This document shows positions 25,546 through 33,709 of a stretch of DNA of 64,000 nt, in pieces. The stretch comes from Gaiellaceae bacterium (lineage in GTDB: Bacteria; Actinomycetota; Thermoleophilia; Gaiellales; Gaiellaceae), in the NCBI GenBank assembly GCA_030446625.1, contig JAUJMY010000005.1:93383-157382 (forward strand), given 5' to 3'. The stretch's first letter is position 1. The number at the start of each line of letters is the position of its first letter. A program made the translations under genes and the position numbers. A model generated the notes under the pieces. The model made no database searches and had not been told where the DNA came from. It was given only the letters and a program-made list of their open reading frames with translations.

Positions 25546-28500
25546 TCAGCGACCGCGCATGTCGTACGCGACGGTCCCGTAACGGCAGCAGTTAGCGCCG
25601 TTGCCGGGCTCGCTGAACTGCCCGGTTACGAAGAGGCGCGAGCCGTCAGCGCTGAGAGCGACCGGCGACCCGTAGCCAAACGGTATCACCACATCTTCGT
25701 CGCCCCCGGCGGGGGAGCTATTGTATCGAGCGGCCCACGCCTGAGCTCCGTCGACAGCTCGGTACGCGACCGTGACGTAGTCGCTGTAGAACTTCGACTT
25801 TCCGTCCGACCCGTAGGGCGATGGCATCGTGAACCCGCTCATGTAGACGCGTGAGCCATCGGGACTTGCGGCGACCCCGCTTGCGAACTCCCAGCTTCCG
25901 CCGCCTGATCCTCGGTAGGTGGCAACCCACGCCTGCCGCCCGGAGCCTGCCTCGTAGCCAACGGTGACAGCGTCCAGGTCGTATTCGCCGGAGGCCCCCT
26001 CGATTGCGCTCAAACCGGTCGCGTAGACACGGTCGCCTGTTCCGCTGATGTCAAACCCCGTCAGACGACTGTCGCCGCCGCCGTAACGCGTCGCCCACGA
26101 CTGCTCTCCGGTCGCGGCATCGTACGACGCAACGACGAGATCGCCGCCGCTCGACCAACGTCTCTTCGCATCGCCCGCCACGTAGACCCGCGAGCCGTCC
26201 GGGCTCACTCTCACGTCCGACCCGCGGTCAAGATTGGAGGTATGCAGTCTCGCTTGCCACAATCGCGTACCGGTCGCCGCGTCGTAAGCCACCGTCAGCG
26301 CGTCCGTCCCACAGTGAGCGCATCCGAACCCTTCGCCCTCGGCAGTACCCGTGACGTAAACGCTGCGACCGTCGCGACTCACCGCAACCGATCGCGCCGT
26401 GTGATGGCCGACAAACCCCTGATGCCGGGACAGCCAGACCTCCTGTCCAGTGACGGCGTCGTAGGCGATCGTCAGGTACGCCTCGCACTGGTGCCCGAAG
26501 AACTCGCCGGGCCCGCAAGGTACAACGGTGTGTCCAGTCGCATAAAGAAGACGGCCATCCGGGCTGGCTGCGATCTCCGCATGCGACGCAACAAGTGAGC
26601 AAAAACTGTGTCCGTCGCTCGTGCACGAGTCCGGCGACGGGCTGTAGCTTGCCATCCACAGCTTCCGACCCGTCGCCGCGTCATATGTGACGGTCACCGC
26701 CTCAGCGCAGAGTGGCCCTCCGTCGGCGCAACCTTGCGGATCGTGGAAGAAGTTGAAGTTCTGAATCCCGGTAATCGAGACGCGCGAGCCATCCGGGCTG
26801 ACGGCGACGTCTTCTCCCCAATCGTCCCAGTGGCGCCCACCGTCGTGGCGAGCGACCCACAACTGCTCCCCCGTGGCACCGTTGTATGCGACAGTGGCAA
26901 TGTCGCCGCTTTGCGTGTTGTTGTCCCAGCTCCGTCCGGTGACGTAGACGCGGTCGCCTCGAGGACTCGCGGCGGCTGCGAAGCCGTAGTCGTTACCGCC
27001 GCCCTCCACGGCGTAGCCGTTGGCGTTGTCGTAGGCGGCTACCCATTCCTCGCACTTCGTGTCACCCGGTCCGCCGCATGCCGGCTTAGCCAAGTGCGGC
27101 CCGATTTTTCCGTCTGAAACGAATACGTACATCGCTTTGCGGCCCACAGCGCCGCGATCGTCGACCACCGTCAGCGTGGCGACATACATCCCTGCGCGCC
27201 TGTACGTATGGGAGACGGTGGCGCCGCTCGCCTGCGAATGGTCACCGAAGTCCCAGCTGTAGCTCGAAATCGTGCCGTCGCGATCGTACGACTTAGAGGC
27301 GTCGAAGCTGCAGCGCATTGCGTCATCGCAGCTCATCGTGAAGTTCGCGATCGGGAGGGCTGTGAAAGGCCCGCTGGTCACCGCCGGGGCGAAGACGCCG
27401 GGGTCGTGGACGTCGAGCAGCGGCTCACGCGCGCCGTCAGCGGGCCCTCCCTCGTCGCACCTATACCCGTCGAGTCCCCAACTACAGCTCGGCGGACGCA
27501 CGTCCTGCCAATCGTCGTTGCCGGAGTCGATGATCGCCTGCCGAATCGCCGCCACGCCCTCCTTGTTGGCTGGCTTTCCCCTCGTCGCCACGAGTAGGGC
27601 GGCCGCGCCGGCGACATGCGGTGACGCCATCGACGTCCCGCTGATCGTCTCATACCCGCCGCCCGTCCACGTCGAAAGAATGCAGACGCCAGGCGCAGCA
27701 ACCTCGACGGTGGCGCCAAAGTTCGAGAAATTGGCGAGTGTGTCGTCCTCGTCCGATCGGCACGTCTCTGAGCCGAGCGCCCCCGGCTCGCCGTCGAAAT
27801 CGGCGAGTGCCGAGACGGTCAACACATCCGGGTGGTTCGCGGGAACGAAGTCCTTGGCATCCATCTCGCTGTTTCCTGCTGCCACGACGTGCACGATTCC
27901 AGCGGCCACCGAGTTCGAGATCGCCTCGTCCAGCGCGTCGCTCTGACAGAACGGAGCCTGGCACTCATAGCCGAGGCTCATGTTTGCCACGTCGATCGTG
28001 CCAGCGTTGGCGGTGACCCAGTCGACGCCGGCGATGACCGACGAATCGAAGCCGAACCCGGAATCGTCGAGCACCTTGACTCCCCAGAGGCGCGCGCCGG
28101 GAGCGACGCCGACGACGCCCGTTCCGTTGTCGATCGCTGCCGCCGTGCCCGCAACGTGCGTACCGTGGCCGTTGCCATCCTCCCCCGCGTCGGCGAGGCA
28201 CCGCATCGGTTTACTCGTAGAAGGGAACCGCTGATGCGAAACGCGCCCAAGCGTGCAATCGACGCGTCCCACAAGGTTCAGGTCCGGGTGCTCCCGGTCG
28301 ATCCCCGTATCGAGGATCGCGATGTCGACGTCGATGCGACCCTCGTCGCTCGCGTCGATTCCTAGCCCTCGGTTGTCATCAGCGAAGGTCCGCTCGACAC
28401 CGGTTGGTGTTCGCTGATCGACCGCCTCGACGAGATGATCGGCCTCGACGAAAGCGACCCTCGGATCCGCGCGCACCGCGCCGAGAGCCTCGGGGGAGAT

Positions 28501-28797
28501 GGTCGCGGCGTAGCCTTTGAGCGCCGAGCGGTAGACGAACGTCACGTCGGCGCCGAAGCGCATGTGGTCGCGCGCGACAGCGGTCGGGTCGGCGACCGAC
28601 TCCCTCAATACGACGATGTAGCGCCCGCACTCCGGCTTTACGGGATCAAGACCTAGCTGCGGACATGCCGGCTCACCTCGTAGAGGTGCGTACTCAGTCG
28701 AGCTAATTGGCGCAGCGCCGGCGGCCGAACCGGCGATGGATACGACACTCGCGATGGTAGCGACCGTCGCCATGATCAGTAGCCGGAGATTTCGCAT
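25546..28797 (-). CDS. Secreted subtilase with PKD domain and C-terminal beta-propeller repeats
   Basis: 1083 residues from ATG 28797 (GAGGGGGAAAC before it). Signal peptide 1-28; inhibitor I9-like propeptide about 58-125; S8 domain about 150-430 with Asp163 (ILDTG), His211 (GHGTHVAG) and Ser389 (GTSMASPHVAG); PKD domain about 470-560; then about seven repeats of the type 'VAYDAATG..W..R' plus 'SPDGSRVYVTG' (about 590-1080), like a PQQ/SBBP beta-propeller. It would be exported, self-activated and act outside the cell, with PKD and propeller for substrate or surface contact. GC is lower than in flanking genes. It is divergent from a TrmB/LuxR regulator. Confidence 0.92.
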   Translation of the reverse strand: MRNLRLLIMATVATIASVVSIAGSAAGAAPISSTEYAPLRGEPACPQLGLDPVKPECGRYIVVLRESVADPTAVARDHMRFGADVTFVYRSALKGYAATISPEALGAVRADPRVAFVEADHLVEAVDQRTPTGVERTFADDNRGLGIDASDEGRIDVDIAILDTGIDREHPDLNLVGRVDCTLGRVSHQRFPSTSKPMRCLADAGEDGNGHGTHVAGTAAAIDNGTGVVGVAPGARLWGVKVLDDSGFGFDSSVIAGVDWVTANAGTIDVANMSLGYECQAPFCQSDALDEAISNSVAAGIVHVVAAGNSEMDAKDFVPANHPDVLTVSALADFDGEPGALGSETCRSDEDDTLANFSNFGATVEVAAPGVCILSTWTGGGYETISGTSMASPHVAGAAALLVATRGKPANKEGVAAIRQAIIDSGNDDWQDVRPPSCSWGLDGYRCDEGGPADGAREPLLDVHDPGVFAPAVTSGPFTALPIANFTMSCDDAMRCSFDASKSYDRDGTISSYSWDFGDHSQASGATVSHTYRRAGMYVATLTVVDDRGAVGRKAMYVFVSDGKIGPHLAKPACGGPGDTKCEEWVAAYDNANGYAVEGGGNDYGFAAAASPRGDRVYVTGRSWDNNTQSGDIATVAYNGATGEQLWVARHDGGRHWDDWGEDVAVSPDGSRVSITGIQNFNFFHDPQGCADGGPLCAEAVTVTYDAATGRKLWMASYSPSPDSCTSDGHSFCSLVASHAEIAASPDGRLLYATGHTVVPCGPGEFFGHQCEAYLTIAYDAVTGQEVWLSRHQGFVGHHTARSVAVSRDGRSVYVTGTAEGEGFGCAHCGTDALTVAYDAATGTRLWQARLHTSNLDRGSDVRVSPDGSRVYVAGDAKRRWSSGGDLVVASYDAATGEQSWATRYGGGDSRLTGFDISGTGDRVYATGLSAIEGASGEYDLDAVTVGYEAGSGRQAWVATYRGSGGGSWEFASGVAASPDGSRVYMSGFTMPSPYGSDGKSKFYSDYVTVAYRAVDGAQAWAARYNSSPAGGDEDVVIPFGYGSPVALSADGSRLFVTGQFSEPGNGANCCRYGTVAYDMRGR

Positions 28798-28930
28798 GTT
28801 TCCCCCTCGTTCCTCGCTTCGTCGAAGCCAGAAGGGCCAGCGCTCGCAGCACCTTGCCCTCGCTCCCCGTGCTCGGTAGTCTCGCAGAAACGGCGACCCG
28901 AGAAGGGCAATCTTTGTCACTGGCAGAAAA

Positions 28931-29941
28931 ATGACATCTGCGAGCACAAATCACGGTCGAGTTCGCGTCGTCGGCCTCGACGACGCTGAGGAGGCGGTCT
29001 ATCGGGCGCTCTTGCGGCGTGGAAGCGCCTCCCTGTCTGAGCTCGCCACGACTTCCGCGCTCTCATCCGCGACTGCGCGGAAGACTGTGGCCGCGCTCGA
29101 GGCGAAAGGCTTCGTCAGCCGCGTACCGGGTCTTCCGTCGCGGTTCGCGCCCGTCCCGCCTGACCTCGCGATCGGGGGACTCGTAGAGCGTGGCCAGGCC
29201 GAGCTTGACCGGCTTCGAGTAGCTGCGATCGAGTTGCAAGAGGAGTTCAGAAGAGGCATAAGCGCTGCTAGCACGGTTGATTTAGTTGAGGTCGTCAGAG
29301 GAGCCGACGGCTTCGCGCAGCGCTACCTGCAGCTGACGCGCAGTGCTACGACCGAAGTGCTCGAACTCGAGTCCCCACCGTATGTCACCCCCATCGCCCG
29401 CTGTCGCGACGTCAAGCACGACCGTCTTGCGCTTGGAGTCCGGTACCGCGTCATCTACGCACGTGAAGCGTTGCGTACTCCGGGAACCATGGCACTCGTC
29501 GAGGACGCGGCAGATAGAGGTGAGGATGCGCGCATCCTCACCGAGATTCCCTTGAAGCTGGTTATCGCGGATCGTCGCTTCGCCTTGATCCCGTTTGCCC
29601 TTGAACCGGGTGCCGAAGCAGGACTCTTCATCCACAAATCTCCGCTGCTCACCGCGCTCACGAGCTTTTTCGACGTGCTTTGGGAGCGCGCGCTGCCACT
29701 CAGGATAAGGTCGATCAAGCCTGCGAAAGACGCTGCGTCGAACGGTTCGCCGTTGGACGAGCCACTGCTAACGCTGATGGCGGCGGGTTTTCACGACAAG
29801 GAGATCGCGCGCGAGCTCGGTGTCGCTCCGCGGACAGTCGCGCGTCGCGTGAGCCGTCTGCTGTCAGCTCTCGGTGCCGAAACCCGTTTTCAGGGTGGCA
29901 TCGAGGCTGAGCGCCTCGGCTTACTGGAGCGACAGGAATGA
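28931..29941 (+). CDS. TrmB-like / LuxR-type two-HTH transcriptional regulator
   Basis: 336 residues from ATG 28931. The N-terminal 85 residues form a TrmB-type winged helix ('LDDAEEAVYRALLRRGSASL'). The middle is a PLD-like/TrmB effector region, and residues about 270-325 form a LuxR-type HTH ('LMAAGFHDKEIARELGVAPRTVARRVSRLL'). It is divergent from the secreted protease across 133 bases and probably controls it and itself. The effector is unknown; no histidine-kinase partner or receiver domain is present. Confidence 0.85.
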   Translation: MTSASTNHGRVRVVGLDDAEEAVYRALLRRGSASLSELATTSALSSATARKTVAALEAKGFVSRVPGLPSRFAPVPPDLAIGGLVERGQAELDRLRVAAIELQEEFRRGISAASTVDLVEVVRGADGFAQRYLQLTRSATTEVLELESPPYVTPIARCRDVKHDRLALGVRYRVIYAREALRTPGTMALVEDAADRGEDARILTEIPLKLVIADRRFALIPFALEPGAEAGLFIHKSPLLTALTSFFDVLWERALPLRIRSIKPAKDAASNGSPLDEPLLTLMAAGFHDKEIARELGVAPRTVARRVSRLLSALGAETRFQGGIEAERLGLLERQE

Positions 29942-30028
29942 ACTCTCGTTCACGGCCGGAGAGGAGAGCCTCCGATCCGGGCTGAGTTGCATCGTGCGTC
30001 TCGCGAACGGGCGTTCCGGCAGAGAGTC

Positions 30029-30051
30029 CGCGACAACGTCGTGTTGTCGCG
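30029..30051. terminator. Hairpin after the TrmB/LuxR regulator
   Basis: CGCGACAAC, loop GTCGT, GTTGTCGCG: a perfect 9-bp stem 88 bases after the regulator stop and 100 bases before the DJ-1 start. It could terminate the regulator transcript. No T-run follows. The rest of 29942-30153 shows nothing else. Confidence 0.5.
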
Positions 30052-30153
30052 AAGGCTGCAGCGAACGAGGATGCCTAACACATCGATCTGCTCGCGGGGG
30101 AAGAACCGCCCGCAGTTCCTGCTACAGGACCGAAGCGCGCGGAGTGCGGCCGC

Positions 30154-30738
30154 ATGAACATCGGAGTCGTCCTGTTCGACGGCGCCGAGGAGCTCGACTG
30201 GGCGGGGCCGTGGGAGGTCCTGGCAGCCTGGGCACAGAAGTGGCCGGAGGACGGTGTCTCCGTCTTCACGGTCGCCGAGGCCGACGGTACGATCGAGTGC
30301 GCGAAGGGGCTGCGGGTGCTGCCGGACCACACACGCGAGTCCGCGCCGCCGATCGACGTCCTCGTCTACCCCGGCGGCCCGGGTACACGGCGCGAGATCG
30401 ATGATGAGGATGTACTGGAATGGCTGCGCGCGCTCGCCGAAGCAGGCACGCTAATGACGAGCGTCTGCTCGGGTTCGCTCGTCTACGCGCAGGCCGGTCT
30501 ACTCGACGGGAAGCCAGCGACGACCTACTGGAGTGCGGTCGATTGGCTCGGGCAACTCGGGCGCGACATCGAGGTGCGCCCGGATGACCGGTTCGTCGAC
30601 GCGGGAGCGGTCGTCACGGCCGCAGGCGTCTCAGCGGGGATCGACATGGCCCTCCACCTCGTCGCGCGCCTCCATTCGCCGGAGCGCGCGCGCGAGGTGC
30701 GTCGGTACATCCAGTACGACCCGCAGCCGCCGGTGTAA
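30154..30738 (+). CDS. DJ-1/PfpI-family protein
   Basis: A 194-residue class I glutamine-amidotransferase-like protein. The start 'MNIGVVLFDGAEELDWAGPW' carries the conserved Glu region, and Cys105 in 'MTSVCSGSLVYAQAGLLDG' is the nucleophile elbow. This subgroup (isonitrile hydratase/ThiJ-like) includes hydratases, glyoxalases and the N-terminal half of AraC-type regulators; no HTH is present here. ATG 30154 begins the gene. A 160-bp piece of it is duplicated at 25315-25474. Confidence 0.88.
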   Translation: MNIGVVLFDGAEELDWAGPWEVLAAWAQKWPEDGVSVFTVAEADGTIECAKGLRVLPDHTRESAPPIDVLVYPGGPGTRREIDDEDVLEWLRALAEAGTLMTSVCSGSLVYAQAGLLDGKPATTYWSAVDWLGQLGRDIEVRPDDRFVDAGAVVTAAGVSAGIDMALHLVARLHSPERAREVRRYIQYDPQPPV

Positions 30739-31081
30739 TCAGGAGCCGTCGCCTTGAGGGCGCTACGGCGTGAAACCCGCGGCGACTCGCGCTCAAGAGA
30801 TCGGCCTTTGGACGTCAGGGGACAGTGAGTGCCGAACGAAGGCGCGTGGGCCGCTGAGGGCTAGGAACCACCCCGTGGAATGTGCGGGACGCGCGTCGCT
30901 ACGATGCGAGAAGCCTGTTCAGCTCCGCAGTTGTCGCTGCGCGGAAGCCCGCGGTGAGTCTGGTCGTTGTAGACCACCGCTGGGTCATTACGTTCTTCCT
31001 TCGCGTACCGCCAAACCGGCCCGCCGATACGCTCTCTGGAGTTCGCCTACCGACGCCGCGGGGACCACGAGCCAGTGCTCC
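30739..31081. other. Intergenic stretch without recognisable gene
   Basis: About 340 bases between the DJ-1 gene and the end of the broken membrane sensor. Open frames here are short and have no family-like motifs on either strand. I see no tRNA, clear terminator or repeat. Confidence 0.5.
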
Positions 31082-32003
31082 TCAGCGTCTCCGCTCTCGC
31101 TCCATCTCCTCCTCGAGAAGATCCGCGAGTCCGGTTCCAGTGTCCTCAATCAGCTCGCGCACGCGGCCGTGGGTCTGCTCGTCCCGCCTGGATCTGCACG
31201 TTCGCCCGCGCAAGTTCCTCATTGGCGTCGGCAAGTTCGTCGCGAGTGCGCTCCGCATCGACGAGCACTCCATCGAGATGGGAGTACGCGTTCTCGGCGC
31301 TGCGGATCGAGGCGCTCGCTCGAAGGGCCATCGCGGCGCCGACGGTGACGCTCGCGGTCAGGCCGACAAGGACGAGGCCGCGAGCGTCGACGAGCAACCC
31401 GTAGCCGGCGACGGTCAGCGTGAGGGCAAGGGCGGCAAGCGAGAGGAGCAGCACCGGCCGCGAGCCGGCGGGATGATTCGGGATGGTCCTCCTGACTCGC
31501 AGCCGGACGGGCCGGTCGACGCCGAGGATGACGACGAGAGCCCCGAGCGTGAAGATCGCGCCGCCGAGGGCCCAGCCGAGGTTCGCCCATCTGTTCTGCG
31601 TGTACTGACCCTGGACGGCCGCGTACCCATAGATCAGATTGCCGATCGTGAGCGGGATCTCCCCTAACCCGACGAGTGCCATGGAGCGGGGCAGTCCCTC
31701 CCACGACCCGAGAGCCGCCGAGACGAGCAGCATCAGCGTCACGATGCTGAGCAAGGGGCGGTTCAGCGTGAAGAGCGATTCGGCTGAGACGCCGCGCTCG
31801 AGGCTCTGACGGATGAACGGCGCCGCCATGGTCACGCCGGCAGCGACCAGCACGCATACGTCCAGCGCGGCGAGCCGGAAAGAGATCAGCGAACGCAGCG
31901 CGACCACGATCGCGGCGATGACGAGCAGAAGGGCGGGGACGAAGAAGGCGTCCCAGACGCCGGGCGGCTCCGGGGTTGTCTGCGCGGACACTTGTCGCGG
32001 CAC
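31082..32003 (-). pseudogene. Multi-pass membrane sensor-like protein, frameshifted
   Basis: From 32003 the frame encodes about eight hydrophobic helices, then a helical linker 'DELADANEELARANVQIQ' of the kind that joins membrane sensors to output domains. At about 31181-31191 the frame is lost. The adjacent frame continues 'RDEQTHGRVRELIEDTG' and 'LADLLEEEMERERR' to a stop at 31082. No kinase, GGDEF or other output domain follows, so the product may be truncated as well as frameshifted. It may have been the N-terminal half of a histidine kinase or a receptor with a short helical tail. Confidence 0.6.
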
Positions 32004-32103
32004 TCAGGAGTTCTGGCAGACGGCCACTCAGCGCGACTGGTCGGGCCGAGAGCAGCAGAAGTTCTTCCGCCAGTACGGCCTGCGAACCGCTAGCGTCCGC
32101 GGC

Positions 32104-33294
32104 GTGGCCGTCGTCGACCTCGTCCGCGAAAAGCTCGGCCAGTCCGTCGAGATCCTCCGCGAGCAGGAGATCGACCTTTGGCTCACGCTCGTGCGCGAGA
32201 CGCTGCTCACAACCGACCCGTGTCTCGAGCTGATCGCGGGCACGTACAGCGCCTGGACGGGTGCGTTCCTGGTTTCGGCGACGGGTGAGAAGACTGCGAT
32301 CGTCGGCCGGTTCGACGTGGCGAGCGTCGAGGAGATCGGCGCCTACGAGGTGATCGGCTACGACGAGAGCGTACGGCCGGCGCTCCGCGAGACCGTCGAG
32401 CGTCTCGCACCGCAGTCGATCGCCCTGAACTACTCCGACAGTGACGCGGCCGCCGACGGGTTGACGCACGGTCTCTGGCGCCTGCTCCAGGACACGTTCT
32501 CGGGAACGCCCTTCGTCGACCGCTTCATGTCGTCCGAGGCGATCGTGAATGCGCTGCGCGGGCGGAAGTCACCGGGCGAGATCGAGCGCATTCGTGGCGC
32601 GATCCACGAGACCGAGGAGATCTTCGACGTCGTAACGCACGCGCTTCGTCCCGGCCTCAGCGAGGTCGACATCGCGGCCCTGGTGCAAGCCGAGGTCGAA
32701 CAGCGCGGGCTCGGCTATGCGTGGGGACGCGATCACTGTCCTGCCGTCAACGCAGGGCCCGACAAGGAGGTGGGCCACGCTCCGCCGGGACAGTTCACCA
32801 CGAAGCGCGGCGAGCTCCTCCACATCGACTTCGGGGTTTCGAGCGCCGACTACTGCAGCGACCTGCAGCGCGTCTGGTACATCCTCGACGACGGCGAGTC
32901 CTCAGCGCCGCACGACGTCATCGAGGCGTGGAGTGCGCTCTGGGCCTCCCTCGACGCCGGCGTCGCGGAGCTGGAGCCCGGCGCCGTGGGCTGGGAGGTC
33001 GATGCGGCCGCGCGCGAAAGCCTCGTGACCGCCGGCTACTCGGAGCCGAAGTTCGCGCTCGGTCACCAGCTCGGCCGCTCCGCACATGACGGCGGCACCG
33101 TGCTCGCGCCGAGATGGGATCGCTACGGCGCGGCGCCGGGGGGCGTCGTCGAAGAGGGAAACATCTTCGCGCTCGAGTACGGGATCACGGCGCCCGGCCG
33201 GGGCTACATCGGCTTGGAAGAGAACGTGCTCGTCACGGCCGACGGCATCGAGTGGCTCTCGACGCCGCAGCGCGAACTCTGGCTCGTCTCCTAG
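32104..33294 (+). CDS. M24-family metallopeptidase (Xaa-Pro aminopeptidase-like)
   Basis: 396 residues from GTG 32104. It has an N-terminal creatinase-like domain (about 1-165) and a pita-bread catalytic domain with ligands in 'IDFGVSSADYCSDLQR' (two Asp), 'GHQLGRSAHDGG' (His), 'FALEYGI' (Glu) and 'LEENVLVT' (Glu). It is a cytosolic dipeptidase or aminopeptidase for proline peptides. It is the last intact gene of the island before the integrase remnant. Confidence 0.87.
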   Translation: MAVVDLVREKLGQSVEILREQEIDLWLTLVRETLLTTDPCLELIAGTYSAWTGAFLVSATGEKTAIVGRFDVASVEEIGAYEVIGYDESVRPALRETVERLAPQSIALNYSDSDAAADGLTHGLWRLLQDTFSGTPFVDRFMSSEAIVNALRGRKSPGEIERIRGAIHETEEIFDVVTHALRPGLSEVDIAALVQAEVEQRGLGYAWGRDHCPAVNAGPDKEVGHAPPGQFTTKRGELLHIDFGVSSADYCSDLQRVWYILDDGESSAPHDVIEAWSALWASLDAGVAELEPGAVGWEVDAAARESLVTAGYSEPKFALGHQLGRSAHDGGTVLAPRWDRYGAAPGGVVEEGNIFALEYGITAPGRGYIGLEENVLVTADGIEWLSTPQRELWLVS

Positions 33295-33324
33295 ATCGTC
33301 CGTCTCGGCGACCGTCCCGATGAG

Positions 33325-33603
33325 TTCTCTCTGATGCCTCTCCGCGCCATCTACAGGCGCGCCGTGGCGCGGCAAGATCGCCGTGAACCGGACGGCGCAG
33401 CTCGAGCTTCCGGCGCCGCAGGGCCGTAGAGAGCGGGTCGCTTCACCTGACGAGGCGGCAGTGCTCCTCGCTGCGCTCGATGCGGACCGCGCGCTGTGGG
33501 CGACGGCGTTACGCGCGCGCGACCGCGAGCGGCGACTGATTTCTGTCGCGGCTGCCGTCTCGCCCGCCGGAGCGCGGCAAGCCGATCAAGCATATGCCTA
33601 ATT
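33325..33603 (+). pseudogene. Tyrosine recombinase (phage integrase) remnant
   Basis: Two short stretches in different plus-strand frames match the join between the SAM-like core-binding domain and the catalytic domain of actinobacterial tyrosine integrases. The first is 'LMPLRAIYRRAVARQD' (from about 33331). The second, after a frameshift near 33380, is 'LELPAPQGRRERVASPDEA' and 'ALDADRALWATAL'. The catalytic Arg-His-Arg-Tyr region is missing; the frame ends in unrelated sequence. It lies directly beside the tRNA-Lys attachment site, where such integrases normally sit. Confidence 0.75.
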
Positions 33604-33618
33604 GCAGCAACTTCTTGA

Positions 33619-33663
33619 TGGGCCGTGGTGGACTCGAACCACCGACCTTGGGATTAAAAGTCC
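33619..33663 (-). repeat. Attachment-site repeat: tRNA-Lys 3' end (att, tRNA copy)
   Basis: The 45 bases shared with 24347-24391 (one mismatch, at 33633). The tRNA gene stays intact at this end and the element extends from its 3' side towards lower coordinates, as expected for integration into a tRNA 3' end. Confidence 0.88.
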
Positions 33664-33691
33664 CCTGCTCTACCAGCTGAGCTAACGGCCC
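33619..33691 (-). tRNA. tRNA-Lys (TTT)
   Basis: 73 bases on the minus strand fold as a complete cloverleaf. The acceptor stem is GGGCCGT/ACGGCCC with discriminator A; the D-arm is TAGCTCAGCTGGTAGAGC; the anticodon stem GGGGA/TCCCA holds the loop CTTTTAA with TTT; the T-arm has GGTTCGAGTCC. CCA is not encoded. Its 3' 45 bases are repeated at 24347-24391. Confidence 0.97.
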
Positions 33692-33709
33692 CGCCGGCGA
33701 GTATGCCCA

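Larger units (their letters stand above)
24392..33618. mobile_element. Putative tRNA-Lys integrative island (9.2 kb, integrase decayed)
   Basis: The segment is bounded by 45-bp direct repeats of the tRNA-Lys 3' end and has a tyrosine integrase remnant at the tRNA side. Sampled lines within it show about 63-65% GC against about 72% in flanking genes. Cargo: XRE-like plus zinc ribbon, subtilase-PKD-propeller, TrmB/LuxR regulator, DJ-1, membrane sensor remnant, M24 peptidase. No replication or conjugation genes are seen, so it is now fixed unless mobilised in trans. Confidence 0.75.

Noticed and set aside
30739..31081. Possible coding sequence after the DJ-1 gene
   Set aside because: Frames are short and lack any motif or start signal that I could support.
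33383..33601. An independent small protein of 72 residues
   Set aside because: Its sequence matches the middle of tyrosine integrases and the preceding integrase piece lies in another frame, so it is part of a remnant.
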